A stretch of DNA of 17,614 bases from an uncultured Burkholderiales bacterium (GTDB lineage Bacteria > Pseudomonadota > Gammaproteobacteria > Burkholderiales > Burkholderiaceae_D), in assembly GCA_937872165.1 (NCBI GenBank), contig CALMOR010000159.1:1-17614 (forward strand). The letters run 5' to 3'. Numbering within the stretch: the stretch's first letter is position 1; each line of letters opens with the position of its first letter. Positions 1 to 7,046 of the stretch are shown piece after piece. Made by a program: the position numbers and the translations under genes. The notes under the pieces were generated by a model, which had not been told where the DNA came from, ran no database searches, and worked only from the letters and a program-made list of their open reading frames with translations.

Positions 1-747
1 GTCAACAAGCGTCTCCCGCTGCTGCTTCGGTGGCTCGCGGAAACGCAGCCCGACGTCGTGGCGCTGCAGGAGATCAAGTCGACCGCGGAAGCGTTTCCGG
101 TCGACGCGATCGAGGCAGCCGGGTATCGCTCGCTGGTCGCCGGAGAACGGACCTGGAACGGTGTCGCGCTGCTGTCGCGAAGCGGGAAGATCGTCGCCGT
201 GCGAGGGTCTCTGCCCGGCGAGGCGGCGGGTTCGCAGGCCCGTTATCTCGAGGCGGCGATCGACGGCATCCTGTTCGCCGCGCTGTACGCGCCGAACGGC
301 AATCCGGTCACGAGTCCCAAGTTCGCGTACAAGAACGCGTGGTTCGAGTGCCTGATCGATCACGCCGCCGGCCTGTGGCGCTCCGGCCACCCGGTCGTCC
401 TGCTCGGCGACTACAACGTCGTCCCCACCGCCGCGGACATCTACCCGACGACGTCGTATCGCGACAACGCGCTGCTGCACCCCGAGGTGCGTGACGCCTA
501 TCGACGACTGCTCGATCAGGGCTGGACCGACGCGCTGCGGGCGCTGCATCCGGACGAAGCGGTCTACACGTTCTGGGACTACCTGCGCAATCGATGGCCG
601 CGAGACGCCGGCCTGCGCATCGACCACGTGTTGCTCAGCGCGGTGGTGGCGAAGCGTCTGCGGGAGGCCGAGGTCGACCGCCACGTTCGCGGATGGGAGG
701 GCGCGAGCGATCACGCGCCGGTGCGGATCCGGCTGACGAAGCGATGA
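1..747 (+). CDS. xthA: Exodeoxyribonuclease III (5' end outside window)
   Basis: Class II AP endonuclease / 3'-5' exonuclease of the exonuclease III (EEP) superfamily, which acts in base-excision repair on abasic sites and blocked 3' ends. The reading frame is open from base 1 and starts mid-gene; family members begin with about ten more residues containing a TWNVNS-type strand, so the true start lies upstream. Visible family motifs in order are QEIK (codons 23-26, metal-binding Glu), LYAPNG (catalytic Tyr), LLGDYNVVP (Asp and Asn of the active site), a stretch ending RIDHVLLS, and the C-terminal SDHAPV with the catalytic Asp-His. 248 residues are visible, consistent with a family length near 255-260. 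The stop codon overlaps the start of the next gene (ATGA), implying coupled translation. Identification is confident; only the 5' end is missing. Confidence 0.95.
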   Translation, partial: VNKRLPLLLRWLAETQPDVVALQEIKSTAEAFPVDAIEAAGYRSLVAGERTWNGVALLSRSGKIVAVRGSLPGEAAGSQARYLEAAIDGILFAALYAPNGNPVTSPKFAYKNAWFECLIDHAAGLWRSGHPVVLLGDYNVVPTAADIYPTTSYRDNALLHPEVRDAYRRLLDQGWTDALRALHPDEAVYTFWDYLRNRWPRDAGLRIDHVLLSAVVAKRLREAEVDRHVRGWEGASDHAPVRIRLTKR

Positions 748-1421
748 GCATCGACGTCGAGGAAAGGCGACTGCCGGTCGGCGCCGGCGAAGTGGCGGCG
801 CTGTCGATGCGGCCGTCCGATGCCCGTGCCGCCTTCGTGTTCGCCCACGGCGCCGGTGCGGGGATGCGCCACGTCTTCATGGAGCGCTTCGCGAACGGGC
901 TGGCGGAGCGCGGCATCGCGACGCTGCGCTATCAGTTCCCGTACATGGAGCGCGGCTCCGCGCGTGTCGATCGGCCGCGGATCGCGCACGAGACCGTGCG
1001 CGCGGCGTGCGCGACGGCCGCCCGCCTGTTCGAGCATCTGCCGCTGTTCGCGGGCGGCAAGTCGTTCGGCGGTCGCATGACGTCGCAGGCGCAGGCGCTC
1101 GATCCGTTGCCTGGCGTCGCGGGCCTGGTCTTCGTCGGCTTCCCGCTGCACCCCGCCGGCAAGCCGTCGATCGCGCGTGCGGCGCATCTCGACGACGTGG
1201 CGATCCCGATGCTGTTCCTGCAAGGCACGCGCGACGAGCTCGCGGAGCTCGCGCTGGTGCAGGAAGTCGTCGTGTCGCTGGATCGGCGGGCGCGGCTCGT
1301 CCTCCTCGACGATGCGGACCACGCGTTCCATGTCCGGCGCAGGAGCGGGCGCGACGACGAAGGCACGCTGGGCGAGATGCTCGACGCGGTCGAGACCTGG
1401 ATCGGCACGTCGATCCGTTGA
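744..1421 (+). CDS. Alpha/beta hydrolase of the KANL3/Tex30 (dienelactone hydrolase-like) type
   Basis: A 225-residue cytoplasmic alpha/beta hydrolase of unknown substrate. The open frame continues upstream inside xthA, but the ATG at 744 overlaps the xthA stop as ATGA and places the first beta-strand (AAFVFAHGAGAG) near residue 30, as expected. Visible elements are the HGAGAG oxyanion turn (35-40), the nucleophile elbow GGKSFGG with Ser107, the acid in GTRDEL (Asp164), and the catalytic His in DADHAFH (His193). The spacing matches the compact lid-less KANL3/Tex30-like family, many members of which have no proven reaction. It is probably co-transcribed with xthA, but nothing in the sequence links it to DNA repair. 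The fold and triad are seen directly; a particular ester or thioester substrate cannot be named. Confidence 0.85.
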   Translation: MSIDVEERRLPVGAGEVAALSMRPSDARAAFVFAHGAGAGMRHVFMERFANGLAERGIATLRYQFPYMERGSARVDRPRIAHETVRAACATAARLFEHLPLFAGGKSFGGRMTSQAQALDPLPGVAGLVFVGFPLHPAGKPSIARAAHLDDVAIPMLFLQGTRDELAELALVQEVVVSLDRRARLVLLDDADHAFHVRRRSGRDDEGTLGEMLDAVETWIGTSIR

Positions 1422-1582
1422 AGGAACCGGGCCCGAGGCGGGGCTCTCGCGGACCCGTGCGGCGTCGGCAGCCCGGTGAGGACCTTCCCCCATCGAGGCG
1501 AACACGAGGATCGATCCCCGTAGCGGCGCCTTCGTCGAGGTGAGGAGGAGCGACGGAGAATGCTTCGCGATCCCCACATCGG

Positions 1583-1600
1583 GCTATCTCATCAGATAGC
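1583..1600. repeat. Perfect 7-bp inverted repeat with 4-bp spacer
   Basis: GCTATCT, then CATC, then AGATAGC. It lies in a patch (about 1577-1650) much richer in A and T than the surroundings, and is followed by two copies of CTTACGAT (1602-1609 and 1614-1621) spaced 12 bases apart. No T-run follows, so it does not look like an intrinsic terminator. It could be an operator-like site or a remnant of foreign DNA beside the tRNA gene; the sequence does not decide. Confidence 0.55.
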
Positions 1601-1655
1601 TCTTACGATATTACTTACGATTCGGAACTACCCATTTTCCGGTCGAAGCACCAAG

Positions 1656-1688
1656 GAAAAAGGGCCCGCCGATTTCTCGGCGGGCCCT
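1656..1688 (-). terminator. Intrinsic terminator downstream of tRNA-Arg
   Basis: A 12-bp GC-rich stem (1661-1672 pairing with 1677-1688) closed by a four-base loop. Read on the minus strand it is followed by a run of five T. It lies 10 bases beyond the CCA end of the minus-strand tRNA-Arg gene and should end that transcript. Confidence 0.85.
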
Positions 1689-1698
1689 TCGTGTCTGC

Positions 1699-1775
1699 TG
1701 GTGCGCCCGGAGCGATTCGAACGCCCGACCCCTTGGTTCGTAGCCAAGTACTCTATCCAACTGAGCTACGGGCGC
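1699..1775 (-). tRNA. tRNA-Arg (anticodon ACG)
   Basis: A full 77-base cloverleaf on the minus strand, with the 3' CCA encoded (1699-1701). The seven-base acceptor strands (1769-1775 and 1703-1709) pair perfectly. The anticodon stem CTTGG/CCAAG closes the loop CTACGAA, giving anticodon ACG, which after A34-to-inosine editing reads CGU, CGC and CGA. The D arm (AGCTCAGTTGGATAGAG) and the T loop (GTTCGAATC) are canonical. It stands alone with its own terminator. Confidence 0.96.
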
Positions 1776-1785
1776 AGCGGCGCGG

Positions 1786-1791
1786 ATACTA
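1786..1791 (-). promoter_or_regulatory. Possible -10 element of tRNA-Arg promoter
   Basis: Read on the minus strand these bases are TAGTAT, close to the sigma-70 -10 consensus, and end 10 bases before the first base of the tRNA. No good -35 hexamer is visible at the usual distance, so the assignment rests on position and a single hexamer. Confidence 0.35.
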
Positions 1792-1872
1792 CCACGCGTC
1801 GCCGGCGGCTTGCTACCATCGCCGGCCCTCCGGCCAGCCGCACCGCACCCGTCGTTCCGTCACGGACAATCC

Positions 1873-3000
1873 ATGAAGACCCGCGCCGCCATCCTCGACC
1901 GCATGGGCGTCGAGCCGCCTTACGAGACGAGCCGGCCGTTGTCCATCCGCGAGGTCGAGCTCGACCCGCCGGGGCCCGGCGAGGTGCTGATCCGGGTCGC
2001 GGCCGCGGGGCTCTGCCACTCGGACCTGTCGGTCATCAACGGCGATCGTCCGCGCCCGATGCCGATGGCCCTCGGTCACGAAGCGTCGGGCATCGTCGAG
2101 GAGGTGGGCAGCGGCGTCGGCGACCTGGTGCGCGGCGACCACGTCGTCGTGGTGTTCGTGCCGAGCTGCGGCCATTGCGGACCCTGTGCCGAAGGGCGGC
2201 CCGCGCTCTGCGAACCGGGCGCGTCGGCCAACGGCGCCGGGACGCTGCTGTCGGGTGCCCGCCGCATCCATCAGGACGACGGCGTGCTGCATCACCATCT
2301 CGGCTGTTCGGTGTTCGCCGATCACGCGGTCGTGTCGCGCCGCTCGCTGGTCCGCATCGATCGCGACATCGCGCCCGACGAGGCGGCGCTGTTCGGCTGC
2401 GCGGTGCTGACCGGCGTCGGCGCCGTCGTCAACACGGCCCGCGTCCCGGTCGGCGCGTCGACCGCGATCGTCGGACTCGGAGGCGTCGGGCTCGCGGCCC
2501 TCATCGGCGCGCGTGCGGCCGGCGCGCGGACCATCGTCGCGATCGACCTGTCGCCGTCGCGGCTCGACGAAGCGCTCGCGCTCGGCGCCACGCATGCCGT
2601 CGATGCGCGCGATCCGGACGCGAAGGAGCAGGTGCGGGCGATCTCGCACGGCGGCGTCGAATACGCGTTCGAGTTCGCCGGCGCGATCCGCGCGCTCGAA
2701 CTCGCGTACGGCATCACGTGCCGCGGCGGTACCACCGTGACCGCCGGGCTGCCGCCGTCGACCGCGAGCTTCGGCCTTCCGGCGGTAAGCCTCGTCGCCG
2801 AGGAGCGCACGGTGAAAGGCAGCTACATCGGCACCTGCGTCCCGTCGCGCGACATCCCGCGCTACCTCGATCTCTACCGCCAGGGGCGCCTGCCGGTCGA
2901 CCGGCTGCTGAGCGGTCGCCTCGCGCTCGACGACATCAACGCCGGCTTCGACCGGCTGCGCGCCGGACACGCCGTGCGACAGGTCGTCGTCTTCCCGTGA
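1873..3000 (+). CDS. Zinc-dependent alcohol dehydrogenase (MDR superfamily)
   Basis: A 375-residue medium-chain dehydrogenase that would oxidise an alcohol, or reduce an aldehyde, with NAD(H). The ATG at 1873 was chosen because it begins the usual N-terminal MKTRAAI strand; no strong Shine-Dalgarno precedes it. The catalytic zinc ligands are Cys48 (GLCHSD), His69-Glu70 (GHEASG) and Cys176 (FGCAVLTG). The structural zinc site is the four-Cys lobe CGHCGPCAEGRPALC (Cys99, 102, 105, 113). A Rossmann GLGGVG motif (201-206) is followed by an Asp at the end of the next strand (Asp225), which favours NAD over NADP. The lobe and FGCAVLTG resemble the class III / AdhC-like branch, but specificity, including any formaldehyde role, cannot be settled by eye. 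The gene after it begins 13 bases on, on the same strand. Confidence 0.93.
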   Translation: MKTRAAILDRMGVEPPYETSRPLSIREVELDPPGPGEVLIRVAAAGLCHSDLSVINGDRPRPMPMALGHEASGIVEEVGSGVGDLVRGDHVVVVFVPSCGHCGPCAEGRPALCEPGASANGAGTLLSGARRIHQDDGVLHHHLGCSVFADHAVVSRRSLVRIDRDIAPDEAALFGCAVLTGVGAVVNTARVPVGASTAIVGLGGVGLAALIGARAAGARTIVAIDLSPSRLDEALALGATHAVDARDPDAKEQVRAISHGGVEYAFEFAGAIRALELAYGITCRGGTTVTAGLPPSTASFGLPAVSLVAEERTVKGSYIGTCVPSRDIPRYLDLYRQGRLPVDRLLSGRLALDDINAGFDRLRAGHAVRQVVVFP

Positions 3001-3013
3001 CGGTCACCCGCGC

Positions 3014-3649
3014 ATGATCCGTCCGCGTCTCGTCGTCGCGTTCCTCGTCGTCGTGGTCATCGCGACCGTCGCGGTGACGCTCCTGCTTCGTCGCCAGCCG
3101 CTCCTGCCGGGCGACGCACCCACGACCTCGATCGCGGAACGGACGGCGGCGCCGGTCGCCGTCGCGACGGCCCCGTCCGAGGCGGTCGCCCCGCCGGCAA
3201 CCCACGCCGTGCCGGTGACTCCGGTCTATGGACCCCTGGTCGACACGCCCGCACCGGTCGAGACGCCGCCACCGATCGCGAGGCGATCACCGGCCGGCCC
3301 GGCCGCCATCTACCGTTGCGGATCCAGAGGGAGTGTCACGTACTCGAACGAGCCCTGTCCGAACGGGACCGTCGTCGACGGTTCGTCCGCCGTGTCAGGT
3401 TACGAAACCCGCCCGAGCGACCGGCTGGCGCGCCTCGTCGCCGATGGCCGGGCGGACTCGACGTTCCCCGAGCCGAACCTGCCCGATCGACGACAGCAGC
3501 GGCCTCAGAGTGCGGAGTGCGCGAACCTTCGAAGGCAGGTCCGCGATCTCGATGCGACGGCGACCCTTCCGCAGCATCCCGCGGTCCTCGACGAGATTCT
3601 CGCGACGAGACGGGATGTTCGAACCAGCATGACGCGCCTGCGCTGTTGA
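3014..3649 (+). CDS. Membrane-anchored DUF4124 domain protein
   Basis: A 211-residue envelope protein of unknown role. Residues 6-25 form one hydrophobic segment (LVVAFLVVVVIATVAVTLLL) after a short basic start, so it is probably an N-terminal membrane anchor with the rest in the periplasm. Residues 30-97 are a low-complexity Ala/Pro/Thr/Val linker. Residues 99-125 match the small DUF4124 domain: IYRCG, then GSVTYSNEPCP, with Cys102 and Cys115 placed to form the usual pair. The C-terminal part is charged and ends in Cys. DUF4124 proteins are common in betaproteobacteria and have no assigned biochemical function. The start lies 13 bases after the dehydrogenase stop, so the two may share a transcript; no functional link is evident. 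Confidence 0.8.
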   Translation: MIRPRLVVAFLVVVVIATVAVTLLLRRQPLLPGDAPTTSIAERTAAPVAVATAPSEAVAPPATHAVPVTPVYGPLVDTPAPVETPPPIARRSPAGPAAIYRCGSRGSVTYSNEPCPNGTVVDGSSAVSGYETRPSDRLARLVADGRADSTFPEPNLPDRRQQRPQSAECANLRRQVRDLDATATLPQHPAVLDEILATRRDVRTSMTRLRC

Positions 3650-3802
3650 AGGCGCGTCGCGGCTTGCGAGATTGCGGCCGTCGATTGCGCTCGTCGTCCG
3701 AAGCAGCGTTGGTCCGTCGTCCGACAAGGCCACGCCGGTCGGCTCGCCTACATTGCTCGCTCGCAGTCGAGCCGCGATACGAGCGGCGAGATGCATTCGA
3801 AC

Positions 3803-3807
3803 AGGAG
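3803..3807 (+). promoter_or_regulatory. Shine-Dalgarno of the DUF2383 gene
   Basis: AGGAG ends five bases before the ATG at 3813. It decides that start over in-frame upstream ATG codons (for example 3672), whose extra residues look like non-coding translation. Confidence 0.75.
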
Positions 3808-3812
3808 ATCAC

Positions 3813-4277
3813 ATGGATAACGTCATGGACAAGTCGGACGTCGTGGACGTGCTGAACGACCTCATCGAGGTCAGCAAGGACGGCGAGTACGGCTTCAAGG
3901 AATGCGCGGAACACGCGAAGAACACCGAGGTCAAGTCGGCCCTGTCGTCGCGTGCCGCCTCCTGCGCGTCGGGCGCCGCGGAGTTGCAGCGCCTGGTCGC
4001 CGCGTACGGCGGCGAACCGGAGAAGGGCGGCTCGGCCGCAGGAGCGATGCATCGCGGCTGGGTCTCGATCCGCAGTGCGTTGACTTCGAAGGACGACGTC
4101 GCGGTGCTCGAGGAAGCCGAGCGCGGCGAAGACGCTGCGCTGAAGAAGTATCGCGACGCTTCGGCGAAGACCCTGCCCGCCGACGTGCAGGCCGTGATCC
4201 GTTCGCAGCTGCAGGGCACCCAGGCCAACCACGATCAGATCAAGTCGCTGCGCGATCGCGTCAAGGCGATGTCCTGA
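3813..4277 (+). CDS. PA2169 family (DUF2383) four-helix-bundle protein
   Basis: A 154-residue soluble, mostly helical protein. It matches the PA2169/DUF2383 family, a ferritin-like four-helix bundle often described as stress-related, with no proven catalytic activity. The characteristic opening is visible (VVDVLNDLIEVSKDGEYGFKE, given here from Val10), followed by the helix with CAEHAKN, a Gly-rich turn near GGEPEKGGS (65-73), a third helix beginning with HRGWVSIRSAL, then LEEAERGEDAALKKY. The acidic/His residues are those of the ferritin-like bundle. A good Shine-Dalgarno (AGGAG) fixes the start. It is flanked by a 163-base leader and its own terminator, so it is probably a single-gene transcript. 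The family assignment is confident; function is unknown. Confidence 0.88.
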   Translation: MDNVMDKSDVVDVLNDLIEVSKDGEYGFKECAEHAKNTEVKSALSSRAASCASGAAELQRLVAAYGGEPEKGGSAAGAMHRGWVSIRSALTSKDDVAVLEEAERGEDAALKKYRDASAKTLPADVQAVIRSQLQGTQANHDQIKSLRDRVKAMS

Positions 4278-4296
4278 GTCGACCCGCCCGAACGAG

Positions 4297-4321
4297 AACG
4301 GCGCCGCGAGGCGCCGTTTTC
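4297..4321 (+). terminator. Intrinsic terminator after DUF2383 gene
   Basis: A 9-bp perfect stem, AACGGCGCC (4297-4305) and GGCGCCGTT (4310-4318), around a GCGA tetraloop, ending in TTTT on the plus strand. It begins 20 bases after the DUF2383 stop codon. Confidence 0.85.
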
Positions 4322-4390
4322 ACGTGGGCCGCGACCGCATCGGCTCATGCTTCGCCGCGCTCGCGCGACCACGAGGAACGAAGGGCACGC

Positions 4391-5041
4391 TTGGCCATCC
4401 CGGACCTCCACCGCTCGACCGTCGGCCAGTGGACGCTGCCGCTGATCGCGGCGGCCGTCGCCGGACTGCTGGCCCTCGCGGCCGGCGTCGACAGCCGCTG
4501 GCACGAGCGCCTCGACTATCTGCGCCCGGCCATCGCGACCGGCGAGGCCTGGCGCCTCGTCACCGCCCATCTGATACACCTCTCGGCTCGTCACGCGGTG
4601 CTCGACATCGGCGGTCTGCTGATGGTGACCTGGATCTTCGGCAGCGGCCTGGGTCCTGCGAGACAAGCGGTCGCGGGCCTGGTCGGCATCGTGTCGGTCG
4701 ACGTGGGCCTCTGGTTCTTCCATCCCGAAGTCGAGCGTTACGTCGGCCTGTCCGGGATGCTGCATGCCTGGTTCGCGGCCGGTGCGACGGGCTGGCTGCT
4801 CGCGGGCGACGAGCGGAACGGGGTCGCGGGACGCCTGTGGGGACTGGTCCTGCTGGCGGGCGTGGTCGCGAAGCTGATGCTGGAATCGCGCGTCGGTGCG
4901 TTGTGGCTCGACGACGCTTCGATGACCGTCGTCACCGCGGCCCATCGCTGGGGAGCGGCGGGCGGACTGGCGGTCGCCGTGGTCTTCGCAGGCCTCGGCT
5001 CGTACCGCGCGCGCGCAGCCGTCGCGTCGCGAGGCCGATGA
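4391..5041 (+). CDS. rrtA: Rhombosortase (rhomboid-family intramembrane serine protease)
   Basis: A 216-residue multi-pass inner-membrane protein with the layout of rhombosortase, the rhomboid branch that cleaves proteins bearing a GlyGly-CTERM tail. No ATG or GTG lies at a sensible place; the TTG at 4391 is preceded by AGGG five bases upstream and puts the first membrane segment at about residues 16-31. Visible motifs are GEAWRLVTAHLIHLSARH (51-68, with His60, His63, His68), GLSGMLH with nucleophile Ser121, and AAHRWGAAGG with the catalytic His185 in the last helix. About six hydrophobic segments are present. The adjacent convergent gene encodes a secreted protease with a GlyGly-CTERM-like tail, which strongly supports this call over a generic rhomboid. 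The last 110 bases overlap that gene on the other strand. The alternative is an ordinary rhomboid of the same fold. Confidence 0.8.
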   Translation: MAIPDLHRSTVGQWTLPLIAAAVAGLLALAAGVDSRWHERLDYLRPAIATGEAWRLVTAHLIHLSARHAVLDIGGLLMVTWIFGSGLGPARQAVAGLVGIVSVDVGLWFFHPEVERYVGLSGMLHAWFAAGATGWLLAGDERNGVAGRLWGLVLLAGVVAKLMLESRVGALWLDDASMTVVTAAHRWGAAGGLAVAVVFAGLGSYRARAAVASRGR

Positions 5042-6761
5042 CCGCGAGCACGGCGCGGGCGGTGATATCGATGCCGCCGCCACCCCGCGATCCGCTGTGC
5101 GCCGCAGGCGGCGCCGCCGGGGCGGTCGTCATGGTCGGCGTGCGCGAGGTGGCCGGCGCCGCGACGGCGAGCGCCGCGGCGCGTGCCACGGCAGCGCCCG
5201 CGTGGACGTAGCCGGCGCCGCATGCCGCGGTCGTGCAGTTGCACGGCGTCGTGTTGTTCGCATCGCCGGTGCCGCCCGCGACGCAGGTCGCGAGGCCGGC
5301 GACGGCGACGAAGGGACGCGCGGTCGTGCGCAGCACGTCGGCGACCTGCGCCGATGTCAGCGCAGGATTGATCGACAGCATCAACGACACGATGCCGGTC
5401 ACGACCGGCGTCGAGAAGCTCGTGCCCGCCGCGCTCGCGTAGTAGCCGGCGCTCGAGTAGGGCTGCGGCACCGTGGTGCCGGCGTTGTCGGTCGAAAGCA
5501 GCCGATCGTTGGTCGCGGAGCGGAAGTCGCCTCCGGGCGCCATCACCGTGAGACCCGGGCCGCTGTTGCTGTAGATGGCGCGGGTGCCGTCGCCGCGCAC
5601 CGCGCCGACCGAGATCACGCCGGGACAGTTGGCCGGAAGGATGAGACCCGCGTCCCCGTTGCCGGCGGCGGCCACGATGATCGCGCCGGTCGCGAGGATG
5701 TCGATCACCGCCTGTCCGTAGATCGTCGACGCGCAGGTGCCGGCGCTGCCGAGGCTGACGTTGACGATCTTCGCGGGTCGCGGGTTCGCGGGCACGTTGG
5801 GCACCGCGAGGCCGACGGCCCATCGCATGCCGTCGACGACGTCGGACCGATAGCCGCCGCACTTGCCGGATACCCGCACCGGCAGCAGCGTCGCGTTCCA
5901 GTCGAGGCCCGCGACGCCGATGCCGTTGTCGCCGGCGGCGCCGATGATCCCGGCGATGTGGGTGCCGTGCCACGACGAGCTCTGCGCCGTGCAGCCGCGC
6001 AGCACCGGGTTGGTCGCGGCTTCCGTCGACGTCACCCAGTCGCCCGGATCGCTCGCGTCGGCCTCGCGCGCGTCGCCGTCGTTGGCCGTCGTGAACCCCG
6101 TCGCGGTCGTGCAGCCGGTCTGGCCGCCGCAGTCGTCCACGCTGACGAAGTCGTAGCCGGGGAGCAGACGGGACGACAGGTCCGGATGGTCGAAGCGCAC
6201 GCCCCCGTCGACGATCGCGATGACGGCCGTAGCGGTGCCTCGCGTGACGTCCCAAGCCGCCGGCGCATCGACCGCGGGCACCAGGGGCGGGGCGCCCGGC
6301 GCCTGCAGATGGCTCTGCTGCGCGAACGACGGATCGTTGGGCACGGCCATCAGGTGCTCGCGCGAATCCACGTGCGCGTACTCGACCGTCGGGTCCCGGC
6401 GCAAGCGATCGACGATGCCTTGCACCGTGTCCTCGCGGAGCGCGTTCGGCAACGCGAGCACCTGCGCGTCGTCCGACATCGGCCGCACCGCCCGCAGCGC
6501 GACGCCCGCGGTGGCGGACAGCGCTTCGGTCCGCTCGGACCGCATCGCGAGTACGCGCGCCCCGTGCGGCGTCGCCACGCGATAGTCGCGACGCAGCTTG
6601 ACGATGATCCGGTCGGTGGCGGCGTCGTCGCGCGCCCCCGTCGCCTGCGCGAAAGCCGGGTTGCCGAGTCCCGAGCACAAGGCGCCGACGACGATGGCCA
6701 GCGCGACGAGCGCGACAGGCGGCGGGGCGATGCGGCTCGGGCGTGGATTCAGGTTCGGCAT
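4932..6761 (-). CDS. Secreted subtilisin-like (S8) serine protease with GlyGly-CTERM-like tail
   Basis: A 609-residue exported preproenzyme. Residues 1-39 are a signal peptide (hydrophobic core about 13-30, cleavage likely after AFA). Residues about 50-135 look like an inhibitor-type propeptide (RIIVKLRRDY). The catalytic domain spans about 165-530, with Asp185 (IAIVDGGV), His265 (WHGTH), oxyanion Asn368 (AAAGNG) and nucleophile Ser448 (GTSFSTP). Ten Cys between 211 and 514 suggest disulfides and an extracytoplasmic site. A Thr/Ala/Pro linker leads to GGGG (560-563), a short hydrophobic stretch (571-578) and an Arg-rich cluster, the layout of a GlyGly-CTERM signal. An extra 20 or so Arg/Pro-rich residues follow, which is unusual. 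The ATG at 6761 was chosen because it opens the signal peptide; no clear Shine-Dalgarno is seen. It is convergent with and overlaps the rhombosortase gene. Confidence 0.92.
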   Translation of the reverse strand: MPNLNPRPSRIAPPPVALVALAIVVGALCSGLGNPAFAQATGARDDAATDRIIVKLRRDYRVATPHGARVLAMRSERTEALSATAGVALRAVRPMSDDAQVLALPNALREDTVQGIVDRLRRDPTVEYAHVDSREHLMAVPNDPSFAQQSHLQAPGAPPLVPAVDAPAAWDVTRGTATAVIAIVDGGVRFDHPDLSSRLLPGYDFVSVDDCGGQTGCTTATGFTTANDGDAREADASDPGDWVTSTEAATNPVLRGCTAQSSSWHGTHIAGIIGAAGDNGIGVAGLDWNATLLPVRVSGKCGGYRSDVVDGMRWAVGLAVPNVPANPRPAKIVNVSLGSAGTCASTIYGQAVIDILATGAIIVAAAGNGDAGLILPANCPGVISVGAVRGDGTRAIYSNSGPGLTVMAPGGDFRSATNDRLLSTDNAGTTVPQPYSSAGYYASAAGTSFSTPVVTGIVSLMLSINPALTSAQVADVLRTTARPFVAVAGLATCVAGGTGDANNTTPCNCTTAACGAGYVHAGAAVARAAALAVAAPATSRTPTMTTAPAAPPAAHSGSRGGGGIDITARAVLAVIGLATRRLRARGTSRGLRRPRRPPVRPPLPSDGPR

Positions 6762-6807
6762 CACGGATCTATCGGCACGGAACGGCGGGGCCTGAGGTTC
6801 ACCGATG

Positions 6808-6860
6808 CATCGTGCTGCCGTCGCGCTGCCATCGTGCTGCCATCGTGTGCCGTCGCGCTC
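6808..6860. repeat. Imperfect 11-bp tandem repeat
   Basis: Successive units CATCGTGCTGC (6808-6818), CGTCGCGCTGC (6819-6829), CATCGTGCTGC (6830-6840), CATCGTGTGC (6841-6850, one base short) and a diverged CGTCGCGCTC. It lies just upstream of the S8 protease start on the minus strand. Confidence 0.7.
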
Positions 6861-6990
6861 GTCGCCGAGTACCTCGTCGATCGACGCGAACGACCTCGAT
6901 CGACGCGACCGGCCGCCGACACAGGCCATGCGCATCGCGAAGGCGGCGCGTCATGGAGGGAACCACGAGCGGCCCCGGCGCAGTCGCAGC

Positions 6991-7046
6991 CGAGTGCCGA
7001 GTGCCGAGTGCCGAGTGCCGAGTGCCGAGTGCCGAGTGCCGAGCGC
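6991..7046. repeat. Heptanucleotide tandem repeat (CGAGTGC)x7 plus one diverged copy
   Basis: Seven perfect head-to-tail copies of CGAGTGC occupy 6991-7039, followed by CGAGCGC at 7040-7046. The array ends 114 bases before the gltX start codon. Because seven is not a multiple of three, the array is open in several frames and generates spurious peptide repeats (such as SALGTRH on the minus strand). Perfect identity between copies suggests recent slippage expansion. Confidence 0.95.

Noticed and set aside
1591..1605. CTGATGAG on the minus strand, resembling the conserved core of a hammerhead ribozyme.
   Set aside because: No second helix followed by GAAA is found at the needed place; the string is just the centre of the palindrome.
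1699..1775. tRNA-Arg as the attachment site of an integrated element.
   Set aside because: No integrase gene and no duplicated copy of the tRNA 3' end was seen in the window.
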